Shown: in pieces, positions 9,277-18,115 of the stretch | Position numbering within the stretch: the first letter of the stretch is position 1 | Layout of the letters: each line of letters opens with the position of its first letter | NCBI GenBank assembly: GCA_029561145.1 | Contig: JAKQJM010000088.1 | Coordinates: 124,001-188,000 of the forward strand | Direction: 5' to 3' | Source of the DNA: Pseudomonadota bacterium | Lineage (GTDB): Bacteria; Pseudomonadota; Gammaproteobacteria; Xanthomonadales; Rhodanobacteraceae | Length of the DNA: 64,000 nucleotides | The notes under the pieces: model-generated | Database searches by the model: none | Told to the model about the DNA's origin: nothing | The model's input: only the letters and a program-made list of their open reading frames with translations | Program-made: the position numbers and the translations under genes

Positions 9277-10089
9277 ATGTCTGCAACGACACCTTCCGCA
9301 TTGCGCGTATCCCTCGTCCAGGGTGCGACGCGCTGGCACGACGCCGCAGCGAACCGGGCGTACTACGGAGCACTGGTTCGCAACCTGCAGGGTCACTCCG
9401 ACCTGATCGTCCTGCCGGAAACGTTTCTGAGCGGTTTCACCAATGAAACGCTCGGCAACGCGGAGGGCATGGATGGTGAAGGCGTGCGCTGGCTCGTCGC
9501 GCTGGCCCGCGAGGTGGGTGCAGTGGTCACCGGCAGCCTGATCATCCGTGAGGGCGAGAAATGCGTGAATCGACTGATCTGGGCACGCCCGGATGGCAGT
9601 CATGTGATCTACGACAAGCGTCATCTGTTCCGGATGGCCGATGAACACCTTCGTTACACAGGCGGCAGCGATCGCCTGATCGTCGAGCTCAACGGCTGGC
9701 GCATCTGCCCGCAGGTCTGTTACGACCTGCGATTCCCGGTCTGGTTGCGTAATGCCTATGATCGCGCGGCGGCTCGTTTCGATTACGACGTGCTGCTGTT
9801 TGTCGCCAACTGGCCGACACCGCGACGCCATGCCTGGTCGACCTTGCTGCGTGCGCGGGCCATCGAAAACCTGAGCTATTGCATCGGCGTCAATCGGGTC
9901 GGCATCGATGGCAATGGCATTGCCTATTCGGGAGACAGCATGGTGGCTGATTTCCTCGGTCAACCGCTGGTCGAGTTGGGTGCACAGGAGCAGGTCGTGA
10001 CGATCAGCCTCGACCCTGCTGCGCTCGATGCGCACCGCGCGCGCTTTCCGGCCTGGATGGACGCCGACGCCTTCGTGGTGACGCGCTGA
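9277..10089 (+). CDS. Omega-amidase, nitrilase superfamily (YafV-like)
   Basis: A 270-residue nitrilase-superfamily enzyme with the full Glu-Lys-Cys triad: E48 in VLPETF, K114 in YDKRHLFRM and C148 in CPQVCYDLRFP. The DLRFP sequence after the Cys and the short length match omega-amidases that hydrolyse 2-oxoglutaramate or 2-oxosuccinamate. The start lies one base after the aminotransferase stop, so the two are almost certainly cotranscribed and act in series. Confidence 0.88.
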   Translation: MSATTPSALRVSLVQGATRWHDAAANRAYYGALVRNLQGHSDLIVLPETFLSGFTNETLGNAEGMDGEGVRWLVALAREVGAVVTGSLIIREGEKCVNRLIWARPDGSHVIYDKRHLFRMADEHLRYTGGSDRLIVELNGWRICPQVCYDLRFPVWLRNAYDRAAARFDYDVLLFVANWPTPRRHAWSTLLRARAIENLSYCIGVNRVGIDGNGIAYSGDSMVADFLGQPLVELGAQEQVVTISLDPAALDAHRARFPAWMDADAFVVTR

Positions 10090-10090
10090 A

Positions 10091-11026
10091 CTATTCCGGA
10101 TTGCCTGCCGGCTCGCCGGAACAAAGTTTTTCCCAGTACGGTTGTGGACCGAATCGCTCGACCAGGAAGTCGATCAATGCGCGTGTCTTAGCAGGCAGCG
10201 AGCGCGTCTGCGCATACACGGCATGAATCGCGATCGGTGGTACCGTCCATGCTTCGAGCACGCGAACGAGATCGCCTCTTTTCAGATAGTCCGCCGCGAT
10301 GAAGGTGGGCAATACACTGATGCCGTGGCCCTGGGCCGTAGCGGCGGCAATGAAATCCCCGTTGTTCACCAGCAGGTTGCCCTTGATCCGCGTGGCGGTC
10401 GATATTCCGTCGCGCTCGAGCACGATTTCATCGCGCCGTGTAGCGAGGGAGTAGATCATGAAATTGTGGCGTGCGAGGTCGCCTGGTTCCTCCGGTCTGC
10501 CCGCTTTCCCGAGATAACCCGGCGATGCCACCATGATCAGGCAGGCGGGGGCAATGCGACGTGCGATCAGCGATGAATCGGCGAGCTTCCCGATGCGGAT
10601 GGCGAGGTCGAACCCTTCGTCGACAAGGTCGACGATACGATCACTGAGTTCGAGTTCAAGTTCGACGCGCGGATAACGCTGCTGGAAATCGGAAAACGCC
10701 GGTGCGAGATGCAGCACCGAAAACGATATCGGTGCGCTGACCCGCATTCGCCCGCGCGGCTCGACCTGAAGCTCTGCAGCTTCGGCTTCGGCTTCGGCCA
10801 GTTGGGACAGTATTTCGCTCACGCGCTGATAGTAGTTTCTGCCCGGATCGGTCAGGCTGATCCGGCGTGTCGTGCGATTGAGCAATCGTACGCCGAGTGA
10901 ATCCTCGAGGTTCTGGATCAGCTTGCTGGCGAGTGCCCGCGAGATGCCGAGCTGATCGGCTGCTGCGGTAAAACTGCCGGAATCGACGACGCGCGTGAAC
11001 AGCTGCATGCCCTGGAATTTGTCCAT
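10091..11026 (-). CDS. LysR-family transcriptional regulator
   Basis: A 311-residue LysR-type regulator. The N-terminal winged HTH is clear (SFTAAADQLGISRALASKLI at 18-37, then NRTTRRISLTDPG). A substrate-binding domain follows from about 90 to 300. It belongs to the common group with LEDSLGVRLLNRTTR. Its start overlaps the stop of the arsC-like gene in an ATGA junction, so it is second in a two-gene minus-strand operon. The ligand and targets are not evident; it runs convergently into the aminotransferase/amidase pair with one base between stops. Confidence 0.92.
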   Translation of the reverse strand: MDKFQGMQLFTRVVDSGSFTAAADQLGISRALASKLIQNLEDSLGVRLLNRTTRRISLTDPGRNYYQRVSEILSQLAEAEAEAAELQVEPRGRMRVSAPISFSVLHLAPAFSDFQQRYPRVELELELSDRIVDLVDEGFDLAIRIGKLADSSLIARRIAPACLIMVASPGYLGKAGRPEEPGDLARHNFMIYSLATRRDEIVLERDGISTATRIKGNLLVNNGDFIAAATAQGHGISVLPTFIAADYLKRGDLVRVLEAWTVPPIAIHAVYAQTRSLPAKTRALIDFLVERFGPQPYWEKLCSGEPAGNPE

Positions 11027-11376
11027 CAGAGGATATCCAGCACCGCTTCGGGCGGTCGCCCGATGGCGGCCTTGCCGCCGGCGATCACGATCGGTCGCTG
11101 GATCAGCTGAGGATGTGCATGCAGAGCGGCGAGGAGTTCGGCGCGGCCGAGATTCGGATCATCCAGTCCATTCGACAGATAGGCGCTCTCGTCCCGACGC
11201 ATCAGTTCGCGCGGCTGCAGACCAAGCAAGGCGAGCAGTTGCTCGAGTTCCTCGATGCCTGGTGGCGCGCGCAGGTAGTAGACTATCCTCGGCACGATGC
11301 CGCGTTCCGCCAGCAATTCCAGCGTCGCGCGGGATTTTGAGCAGCCTGGGTTGTGCAGGATCGTGACGGTGTTCAA
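11026..11376 (-). CDS. arsC: ArsC-family (glutaredoxin-type) arsenate reductase
   Basis: A 116-residue thioredoxin-fold protein with NPGCSKS (9-15, catalytic Cys12), the YYLRAPPG segment, MRRDE and a C-terminal QRPIVI block that contributes an Arg to the site. Length matches ArsC/YffB-type reductases. No arsenite pump or ArsR lies nearby, so a genuine arsenic role is uncertain; the YfgD-like subgroup is an alternative. Cotranscribed with the LysR gene. Confidence 0.85.
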   Translation of the reverse strand: MNTVTILHNPGCSKSRATLELLAERGIVPRIVYYLRAPPGIEELEQLLALLGLQPRELMRRDESAYLSNGLDDPNLGRAELLAALHAHPQLIQRPIVIAGGKAAIGRPPEAVLDIL

Positions 11377-11491
11377 GCCGGTGTCCCGGGAGGATTCGGA
11401 GCACGACTTTGACCGGTACGGGTTGCTCAGGCAAGCATTGGCGAGGCCGCCCCTGTCGTTCCGGGCTCAGCGGGGCGCCTGGATCCGCGGT

Positions 11492-11704
11492 TCAGTATGC
11501 GGGCGTTCGTCGACGCAAGCGGATGCTGTCCAGCTCGCGTGTGACGATGTACCGCTCTGCTGCGGGCCGATCGGGAAAACTCGCAATCACGCTGCCATCC
11601 TCCGGTCCGCGCACCTCGTAGCGATGGGATCGGGCGTGTGCGTCGTCGATCCGGTCAAGGCAGTAGCCGAGGATGTTTGCTTCGGTTCGATTTTGTTGCT
11701 GCAT
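11492..11704 (-). CDS. Small hypothetical protein
   Basis: A 70-residue product starting MQQQNRTEAN. It contains HRYEVRGPEDGSVIASFPD and RYIVTRELDSIRLRRR, which look like a small beta-alpha fold with alternating charge. A start 12 codons upstream is also open. I do not recognise the family. Support comes from coding-like composition and its place on the same strand as the downstream arsC-like gene, 115 bases away. Confidence 0.5.
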   Translation of the reverse strand: MQQQNRTEANILGYCLDRIDDAHARSHRYEVRGPEDGSVIASFPDRPAAERYIVTRELDSIRLRRRTPAY

Positions 11705-12038
11705 GGTTACCTCGATAAGCCAATCACGGGAGCACAGCATAGGGATCGCGTGTGTCGATGCGGTTAATCGAATGTTTCCAGCGTGTTATCGGACCCGACT
11801 GGGGGCATTGCCGTGCTTTCGCTGTGAACCAATCGACACCCCGAACGTTATGCGCTTGTGCAGGCGCAGCTCTACGACGCATCAATTCGACCAGATCCGC
11901 CTGCTAGAATGGCCGCCGATCGAGACCTGGGGGCGATGCGCTGAACGGTTTCGAGACAGCAGCATTCCAGTCACATAGTGCGAATCGAGGTTCGCGTGAC
12001 TGGCGGTCGAGGATCGGATTTCATTGGGAGAGGAAAAG
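11705..12038. other. Divergent intergenic region, candidate promoter
   Basis: No supportable gene. TAGAAT at 11905-11910 is a plausible -10 box for the CsgG-like gene, but no good -35 is visible at the right distance. A GGGAGAGGAAAAG purine run at 12026-12038 is its ribosome binding site. Confidence 0.4.
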
Positions 12039-12755
12039 ATGAAGAAATTTGTAGTGGTAGCCACGTTGGCGCTTGCAGGTTTCGGGTTCGCGGGAATGGC
12101 GCTCGCACAGGGCGGCAAGCCAGCGGTCGGCGTTGCCGAATTCAAGAACGAGTCCGGTGCGGCCTGGTGGCGGGGCGGCGTGGGCTGGGAGCTTTCCGGG
12201 ATGTTGTCGAACGAGTTGTCGAGTACGGGAAGCTTCCGTGTCGTCGAGCGTTCAAAGCTCGAGAACGTTCTGGAAGAGCAGAATCTCGCGGCATCGGGCC
12301 GTGTACGCTCGGGAACCGGCGCCAGCATCGGGAAATTGACCGGTGCGGACTATCTCGTCATGGGCACGGTTACGTCCTATGAGGAAAACACGGCGAGCAC
12401 GGGTGGCGGCATCAGCTTCAAGGGCATTTCGCTCGGCGGCAAGAAGAGCGAAGCCTACATTGCCGTTGACGTGCGCGTGGTCAATGCGACGACCGGCGAG
12501 GTCGACTTCTCGCGCACCGTGGAAGGCCGCACATCGGGTGGTGGCGTGAGCGTCGGCGTATTCCGCGGTGGATTCGGCGGTTCGTTGTCGCAGGAAAAGA
12601 ACACGCCAGCCGGCAAGGCGATCCGCGCCGTGCTCGTCGAAGTGACCGACTATCTGAGCTGCGTCATGGTCGAGCGCAATGGTTGCGAGGCCGATTATGC
12701 CGCCAAGGAACGCAAGCGCCGCGACAGCAACAAGAAAGGTGTGAAGCTGGACTGA
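12039..12755 (+). CDS. CsgG/curli-type exported lipid-less protein
   Basis: A 238-residue protein with a signal peptide cleaved after ALA at about residue 23 and no lipobox Cys. The body matches the CsgG/HfaB-like fold: VGVAEFKNES, a WELSGMLSNELSSTGSFRVVER block, the LTGADYLVMGTVTSYEE strand, and VDVRVVNATTGEVDFSRTVEG. True CsgG is a lipoprotein pore with curli genes nearby; neither feature is present here, so secretion of curli is unlikely. Two C-terminal Cys (near 209 and 216) could form a disulfide. The end is highly basic (KERKRRDSNKKG). A strong terminator follows. Confidence 0.8.
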   Translation: MKKFVVVATLALAGFGFAGMALAQGGKPAVGVAEFKNESGAAWWRGGVGWELSGMLSNELSSTGSFRVVERSKLENVLEEQNLAASGRVRSGTGASIGKLTGADYLVMGTVTSYEENTASTGGGISFKGISLGGKKSEAYIAVDVRVVNATTGEVDFSRTVEGRTSGGGVSVGVFRGGFGGSLSQEKNTPAGKAIRAVLVEVTDYLSCVMVERNGCEADYAAKERKRRDSNKKGVKLD

Positions 12756-12781
12756 TTCCAGGCTGGGTTTTTGCCTTCAGG

Positions 12782-12812
12782 AAACGGTGGGGCGCAAGCT
12801 CCACCGTTTTTT
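12782..12812 (+). terminator. Intrinsic terminator after the CsgG-like gene
   Basis: AAACGGTGGGGC (12782-12793) pairs with GCTCCACCGTTT (12798-12809) with one G-U pair around GCAA, then a TTTTTT run. An upstream A-tract is short on the other strand, so it may also serve the convergent rluB weakly. Confidence 0.88.
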
Positions 12813-12865
12813 GTGATCGCGGATCCGATCGAGGAAGCGCGGCTCGACGATATCGGGCTGGTGCC

Positions 12866-14458
12866 CTAGTCCTTCGACCCTGGGCCGCGACGGTTGCCGT
12901 TGCCCGATCGCCCCTGGTTTCCGCGACGACCACCAGGACCCGCATTCCCACCCGGGCGATTGCCCCCGTTTGGATTGCCGCGTGGACCATCGCGGTTCGG
13001 TTTGCCGCGATTGGCCCAAACGCCCTGACCACGATTCCCGTCGACCGCCGGTGCGCGATTGCCTCGTGCATCGTCGTGAATCGAATTGCCTCGGGGTGCG
13101 CGATTGCCCATCGCATCGTCTTGTCGCGCGTTGGGATTGGATGATCGATTGCCCTGCGCCGGACCACGACGCGGCATGCCGCCTTGCGGCGGGCGATTTC
13201 CGTTTGCGTTCTCGTTGCGCGGACCGCGGTTTCCATGGGCGACGTTGCCGTTCGCATTCGGGTTGCCACGATTCACCTGATTGCCTGGCGATTGCCCTCC
13301 CGCGCGTTGCCCGCCCTTGCGATTGCGAGCGCCGGGCTGCGGAGAATCCGGGAACCACGCACGCAGGATGGCCGGATTGAGTCCTGGATCGACATATTGC
13401 GAGCCCGCAGCCGGGGCAACCTTGCCGCGCGGTCTCGACGGGCGTGGTCCACCGCCTCCGCGCGAGCGCTTGCCCTTGTTGCCGCCAGGTGCGCGCCAGC
13501 CGTCGTCGCGCAACCGGTCGAACTGGCCGAATTCGCGCGCTTCCTCGGTACGCGTGCTGGTCCATGCTTGCTGGGTCTTCGGATCCGGACGGAATTCGGT
13601 TTGCGTACTGCGGCGCTGACCGATCACCGACGCCAGGGTCAACCGCGCCTCTGGTTCGGCTGCGCCACAGAGCTCGCGCAGAGATTTGACCTGGTCGGCA
13701 TCCAGTTCCTGGCTTTGCTGACGCTTGAGCAGGCGCGGCAACTCGACGTTCGCGTAGCGCACGCGCTTCAGGCGGCTGACCATGAGGCCGACGGCCTCCC
13801 ACATGCGGCGGACCTCCCGGTTGCGGCCTTCGCGAATGACGACACGAAACCAGGAATGGCTTCCGCCACGGCTGATCACGGCGATTTCGTCGAAGTGGGC
13901 CGGGCCGTCTTCAAGCTCGACTCCACTACGCAGGCGTTCGATGACCTCATCGGGGACCTCGCCGTGCACGCGGCAGATGTATTCGCGCTCGAGTTCCGAG
14001 CTCGGATGCATGAGGGCATTGGCAAGCGCGCCGTCGGTGGTCAGCAGAAGCAGGCCGGTGGTGTTGATGTCGAGGCGACCAACGGCGATCCAGCGCGCGC
14101 CCTTCAGGCGAGGCAGGTGCTCGAACACGGTCGGTCGGCCATCGGGATCATCGCGCGTCGTCATCACGCCTTCCGGCTTGTTGTAGACCAGGACCTGGGC
14201 ATGTTCGGTACTGTCGCTGATCACGACGAAGCGCTTGCCGTCGATCTCGATGCGGTCGCCCGCCCGAACACTGAGGCCCAGCGACGCCGGTGCGCCATTG
14301 ACCTGTACTTCACCGGCCTCGATGCGACCTTCAAGCATGCGTCGCGAGCCCAGCCCCGCCGTGGCGAGCACCTTGTGCAGGCGTTCCTCGAGCGTGGCGA
14401 CGACGTCGTCGGGAGCGGAGCGTTTCAGGGAAAGTACGTTGCGTACGGGGGAGGTCAT
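12866..14458 (-). CDS. rluB: 23S rRNA pseudouridine-2605 synthase with long disordered tail
   Basis: A 530-residue protein. The first 270 residues are a complete RluB: S4 RNA-binding domain (about 25-75, LHKVLATAGLGSRR) and a RsuA-type synthase with catalytic D130 in GRLDINTTGLLLLT, plus EGRNREVRRMWEAVG. RluB modifies U2605 of 23S rRNA. Residues about 271-530 are a low-complexity tail, increasingly made of Asn, Gly, Arg and Pro (repeated GNR, RGN and NPNA units). E. coli RluB is about 290 residues, so the tail nearly doubles it. It overlaps scpB by four bases, the usual scpA-scpB-rluB order. Confidence 0.93.
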   Translation of the reverse strand: MTSPVRNVLSLKRSAPDDVVATLEERLHKVLATAGLGSRRMLEGRIEAGEVQVNGAPASLGLSVRAGDRIEIDGKRFVVISDSTEHAQVLVYNKPEGVMTTRDDPDGRPTVFEHLPRLKGARWIAVGRLDINTTGLLLLTTDGALANALMHPSSELEREYICRVHGEVPDEVIERLRSGVELEDGPAHFDEIAVISRGGSHSWFRVVIREGRNREVRRMWEAVGLMVSRLKRVRYANVELPRLLKRQQSQELDADQVKSLRELCGAAEPEARLTLASVIGQRRSTQTEFRPDPKTQQAWTSTRTEEAREFGQFDRLRDDGWRAPGGNKGKRSRGGGGPRPSRPRGKVAPAAGSQYVDPGLNPAILRAWFPDSPQPGARNRKGGQRAGGQSPGNQVNRGNPNANGNVAHGNRGPRNENANGNRPPQGGMPRRGPAQGNRSSNPNARQDDAMGNRAPRGNSIHDDARGNRAPAVDGNRGQGVWANRGKPNRDGPRGNPNGGNRPGGNAGPGGRRGNQGRSGNGNRRGPGSKD

Positions 14459-15219
14459 GCGTCTTGCTCCGTGGTGTCGGCGTCAGTTACGGACGAAGAC
14501 AAGGTCTGGGGATGGCTGCGGATCGCTGCGGGGTCGTGCGCCGGGTCAGGAACCGGGGCATCCGATTCTCCGGACACGTCGACGTCGAGTTCGTCGATCG
14601 CCTGCGCGAGGATTTCGGGATCGCCTTCGATCTGCGGGGTTTCGCCGTCGCTCGAAGGGCTGGGTAGCGACAGTTGTGGGTCGAGATCCTCGAAGTCGCG
14701 AATCTCGCTGAGCGAAGGCAGCTCGTCGAGCGACTTGAGGTTGAAATAGTCGAGAAATCCGCGCGTGGTACCGAACAGCGCCGGCTTGCCCGGGACATCG
14801 CGATGGCCGACGACGCGGATCCATTCGCGCTCCTCGAGCGTCTTGATGATATGGGTCGACACGGCGACGCCGCGAATCTGCTCGATTTCCGCGCGCGTGA
14901 TCGGCTGCCGGTAGGCGATCAGTGCCAGGGTTTCGAGCAGGGCGCGCGAATAGCGGCTCGGGCGCTCGGTCCACAACCGCGCGACCCAGCCGTGGACGTC
15001 CTGACGGACCTGGTAGCGGAATCCCGAGGCGACCTCGATCAGCTCGATCCCGCGCTGCTCGCAATCGGCCTGCAGCGACTGGATCGCACGCGCGATGTCG
15101 TCATGGCTGGTCGCCTCGTTCTCTCCGAACAGGGCGAGAATCTGGGTCGGGGTCAGCGGATTTCCGGCGGCAAGCAGGGCCGCTTCGATGATGCGTTTGA
15201 GAAGTTCGAATTCGATCAT
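14455..15219 (-). CDS. scpB: Segregation and condensation protein B
   Basis: A 254-residue kleisin-associated protein with tandem winged helices: LLKRIIEAALLAAGNPL at the start, LLETLALIAYRQPITRAEIE in the middle and GKPALFGTTRGFLDYFNL. It partners ScpA and SMC in chromosome condensation. I chose the ATG at 15219 beginning MIEFELL; the frame is open for another 68 codons upstream but that part overlaps scpA and is not coding-like. The C-terminal 70 residues are acidic and probably disordered. It is 10 bases downstream of scpA. Confidence 0.95.
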   Translation of the reverse strand: MIEFELLKRIIEAALLAAGNPLTPTQILALFGENEATSHDDIARAIQSLQADCEQRGIELIEVASGFRYQVRQDVHGWVARLWTERPSRYSRALLETLALIAYRQPITRAEIEQIRGVAVSTHIIKTLEEREWIRVVGHRDVPGKPALFGTTRGFLDYFNLKSLDELPSLSEIRDFEDLDPQLSLPSPSSDGETPQIEGDPEILAQAIDELDVDVSGESDAPVPDPAHDPAAIRSHPQTLSSSVTDADTTEQDA

Positions 15220-15229
15220 GTGCACGGGT

Positions 15230-16087
15230 TCAATCGGCCACTGCCAACGATTTGATGTAGATCGGCGCAAGCGTTTCGACCTGGCTGATCTCGATGAGTT
15301 GTTCCTTGGCCAGCTCGAGAATGGCGAGGAACGTGACGACGATGCCTTGACGCCCTTCTCCGGTATCGAACAGGCTTTCAAAACGATGAAACTCGCCATT
15401 GCCGAGCGAGCGCAGCACGTCACTCATCCGGTTGCGGACCGACAGGGCTTCGCGCTGGATCGCGTGATGGCTGAAGAGTTCGGCACGGTTGAGCACGTCC
15501 TTGAGCGACAGCAGCAGCTCGCGCATGTCGACCGGCGGAGGCAGGCGGATGATGTTGCGATCGGGTACATGGGCAGAGACGAGGGCGCTGTCGCGTTCGA
15601 GGCGCGGAAGTCCGTCGATGTCGGCGGCCGCCTGCTTGAAACGCTCGTACTCCTGCAAGCGCCTGACCAGCTCGGCGCGCGGATCTTCCTCGAGATTCTC
15701 GGCATCCGGCGGTCGTGGCAGGAGCAGACGCGACTTGATCTCGGCAAGGATCGCGGCCATGACCAGATATTCGGCTGCCAGTTCGAGTCGCATTTCCTGC
15801 ATGAGGTCGATGTAGTCGACATATTGCCGTGTGATTTCGGCAACCGGGATGTCGAGGATGTCGAGATTCTGTCGGCGGATCAGGTAGAGGAGCAGATCGA
15901 GCGGGCCTTCGAACGCATCGAGGATGACCTCGAGCGCATCCGGGGGGATGTACAGATCCTGCGGCATTTGCAGGACGGGCTCGCCACGCACGATCGCCAG
16001 CGGCATTTCCTGCTGCTGCGGAACCGGCGGGAACGCCGTGACGGATTCGTCGTGCTGGATTTGGATTTCGGCTGTCGGGGTGTTCAT
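15230..16087 (-). CDS. scpA: Segregation and condensation protein A (kleisin)
   Basis: A 285-residue ScpA with the hallmark FEGPLDLLLYLIRRQNLDILDIPVAEI-type block (split here at about residues 68-95), YLVMAAILAEIKSRLLLP, and the C-terminal winged helix (TFLAILELAKEQLIEI). It bridges the SMC heads and recruits ScpB. ATG at 16087 is the first good start; the open frame continues 72 codons further but lacks family similarity there. First gene of scpA-scpB-rluB. Confidence 0.95.
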   Translation of the reverse strand: MNTPTAEIQIQHDESVTAFPPVPQQQEMPLAIVRGEPVLQMPQDLYIPPDALEVILDAFEGPLDLLLYLIRRQNLDILDIPVAEITRQYVDYIDLMQEMRLELAAEYLVMAAILAEIKSRLLLPRPPDAENLEEDPRAELVRRLQEYERFKQAAADIDGLPRLERDSALVSAHVPDRNIIRLPPPVDMRELLLSLKDVLNRAELFSHHAIQREALSVRNRMSDVLRSLGNGEFHRFESLFDTGEGRQGIVVTFLAILELAKEQLIEISQVETLAPIYIKSLAVAD

Positions 16088-16674
16088 ATCCGATCCGGTG
16101 GCCCGATGCCTCACGGCGTGGGTCATGCGCAGATCTCGCGTGAAAGAAGTCGACCTGCGAATGCGGCTGCGCAGATCATGCGTGGCTGGCGATTGCGCGC
16201 CGAAACCATGCGACTGACGCTTGGCACGGGCTTGCCGGAGCGCGCCCAACGCCATCGTCGATACTTGAACCAACCGGTATTCCCGGTACACGCTCACATG
16301 CACCGATCATCCGGGCCCGGTAAACCGGCGGGTCAGCAGGACATCGGGTTGCATGCAGGCAGATCACCAACGGGTTCACCCGGAACTCCACCCGATCCGG
16401 ATGCCATGCGACTTGCGCGATGGCCGGTGTTGCGACTGCCCTTGTTGCTGGCGTCACCACGGGTCAGTCGGGAATCGCCCCTCGACCCTTCGGCGCGGGC
16501 GCAAGAGTAAGGCCATTCGATGGTCGAAGTCCAGCTTGCGGCGCGCGGCAACGTGAAACGCCGACACCCGACACGCCCGCGGCAGGCCATTGATGCCGGG
16601 TCGATGGCGGGTCAGATGGCCCGGCCGTAGCAACCATCGGCTAACATAGGCGCCCCGTCCGGAAACGCATTGCC
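16088..16674. other. 587-base stretch with no supportable gene
   Basis: It separates the divergent scpA and yciI genes. Open frames exist on both strands but their translations are Arg/Ser/Pro-rich, as expected from noncoding high-G+C DNA. A 10-base palindrome, CCGGGCCCGG, lies at 16311-16320. No tRNA-like or terminator-like structure was seen. It is unusually long for this window. Confidence 0.5.
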
Positions 16675-16974
16675 ATGTGGTACGCCATTACTGGTCACGA
16701 CAACCCCGATTCGCTGGAAGGACGCAAGACCAGCAGGCCGGCGCATATCGAGCGCCTGAAGGCCTTGCATGAGCAGGGGCGTCTGCTCCTCGCAGGCCCT
16801 TTTCCTGCGATCGACAGCGAAGACCCCGGGCCGGCCGGATTCACCGGCAGCTTGATCGTGGCCGAATTTGCCGACCTCGAGGCCGCGAAGGCGTGGGCGG
16901 CAGTCGACCCATACGTCGACGCGGGGGTTTACCGGTCCGTCGACATCCGCCCATTCCGCAAGGCCCTCCCGTGA
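16675..16974 (+). CDS. yciI: YciI family protein
   Basis: A 99-residue YCII-fold protein: [13 protein letters not shown], the conserved His of [20 protein letters not shown], and [29 protein letters not shown]. In relatives the His-Asp pair forms a putative active-site pocket, but the reaction is not settled. The TGA stop overlaps the GTG start of the bolA-like gene. It heads the run yciI-bolA-PPIase-smc-zipA. Confidence 0.92.
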   Translation: MWYAITGHDNPDSLEGRKTSRPAHIERLKALHEQGRLLLAGPFPAIDSEDPGPAGFTGSLIVAEFADLEAAKAWAAVDPYVDAGVYRSVDIRPFRKALP

Positions 16975-17243
16975 GTGATCGTCTGGCGGCAATCCGCGCG
17001 CGGCTGGAAGAGCAACTCTCGCCCGATGAACTGGAGATCACCGACGACAGTCATCGCCATGTCGGTCATGCCGGCGCACGGGATGGTCGCGGGCATTTCA
17101 GTGTGCGTATTTCCAGCCGTTCGTTCGAGGGAATGGCGCCCCTTGCCCGGCATCGTGCGGTCTATGCGGCACTCGGCGAGTTGATGCAGACAGAAATCCA
17201 CGCGCTCGCCATCGATGCGCGAATCCCGGAGGAAGGAAAATGA
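16971..17243 (+). CDS. bolA: BolA family protein
   Basis: A 90-residue BolA-like protein with the class II KH-like fold: [27 protein letters not shown] split around the HRHVGH motif, [12 protein letters not shown], and [13 protein letters not shown]. BolA proteins work with monothiol glutaredoxins in iron-sulfur or redox sensing, and some act in envelope gene regulation. Start is GTG at 16971 in a GTGA overlap with yciI; its stop overlaps the next gene by ATGA. The tight coupling on both sides is seen directly. Confidence 0.93.
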   Translation: MSDRLAAIRARLEEQLSPDELEITDDSHRHVGHAGARDGRGHFSVRISSRSFEGMAPLARHRAVYAALGELMQTEIHALAIDARIPEEGK

Positions 17244-18091
17244 CGGCAAGAGCCTCATCAAGGACAACGCTGGTCCTGCTCGCACTGCTGGCGATCAGCG
17301 GCTGCGAAGACAAGTCCGCAGGCTCCACCCTGTCGGCGGATCTGCCGTTGGCGGAGACAGTCAATGGGCAACGCGTCCCGCAGGTACTGCTCGATGTTCT
17401 TGCCCGCGAGCGCAAGCTCGATCTTTCCGTGCCCGAACAGCGCGCGCGTGCGGTGCTCGAGCTGACCGATTACATCCTTCTGGATCAGGCGACCCGGGCC
17501 GAGTCGTACATGAAGGATCCGACGTTTGCTGCGGCCGTCGAGATCAACCGGCTGCAGGGTCAGGCGAATGCGGCGATGGGAAAATTCCGTGACAGCGCCC
17601 AGGTCGATGACAGCGTGCTGAGAACCGAGTACCAGCAGCAGATCGCCAAGGCGGGAACGTCCGAGTACGACTTCAGCCAGTTGCTGTTCGACAACGAGGA
17701 TGACGCACTGAAGGCGGCGGGCGAAGCACTCAGCAAGCCGTTCAACGAAGTGTTCGACGCCTGGAGCAAGCGCGCCAAGCAGGCGCGTGCATTCCAGCGG
17801 GTGCGGCCGGCCCAGTTGCCTGAGCTGCTCGGCAAGGAACTTTCATCGCTGAAATCCGGCGAGACCGGGAAGATTCCGGTGCACACCGAGTATGGCTGGC
17901 ACGTGATTCATGTCGGCGCGATATCACCCTTCGTGCCGCCGACCTTCGAGCAGCTCAAGGACGGCATTCGCGATACCGTGCTTGCACAGATAGGCCAGAA
18001 GCGCCTTGAGAAGCTGCGCAGCGAAGCGAGCATCACGACGCCGGAGCCCGCCACGCCGGCTGCCGCGTCCGCTGAAAAACCCGCCAACTGA
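17240..18091 (+). CDS. PpiC-type peptidyl-prolyl isomerase lipoprotein
   Basis: A 283-residue predicted lipoprotein: membrane segment then AISGC (Cys22). The layout is that of the EpsD/SurA-like parvulin group: an N-terminal helical chaperone region (about 40-130), a degenerate parvulin domain (about 132-225) ending in GETGKIPVHTEYGWHVIHV, and a short Ala/Pro tail. The GWH-I-H motif marks the parvulin core. It should help fold exported proteins in the periplasm. Start overlaps the bolA stop (ATGA). Confidence 0.85.
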   Translation: MTARASSRTTLVLLALLAISGCEDKSAGSTLSADLPLAETVNGQRVPQVLLDVLARERKLDLSVPEQRARAVLELTDYILLDQATRAESYMKDPTFAAAVEINRLQGQANAAMGKFRDSAQVDDSVLRTEYQQQIAKAGTSEYDFSQLLFDNEDDALKAAGEALSKPFNEVFDAWSKRAKQARAFQRVRPAQLPELLGKELSSLKSGETGKIPVHTEYGWHVIHVGAISPFVPPTFEQLKDGIRDTVLAQIGQKRLEKLRSEASITTPEPATPAAASAEKPAN

Positions 18092-18115
18092 TCCGAGCCG
18101 GAGCAACCCCGTTTC

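Noticed and set aside
11026-11376. Arsenic-resistance operon
   Set aside because: Only the reductase-like gene is present; no arsR, arsB or acr3 neighbours.
12039-12755. Curli secretion system
   Set aside because: The protein lacks the CsgG lipobox and no csgA, csgB, csgE or csgF genes are nearby.
12880-13420. Repetitive look suggested a CRISPR or tandem-repeat array
   Set aside because: The repetition comes from Asn/Arg/Gly codons in the rluB tail and has no fixed repeat and spacer lengths.
13184-14749. A 521-codon frame antisense to rluB and scpB
   Set aside because: Both minus-strand genes have full catalytic or structural motifs; the plus-strand translation is low-information.
16311-16320. 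CCGGGCCCGG palindrome as a regulatory site
   Set aside because: Short G+C palindromes are expected by chance at this composition and it has no partner site.
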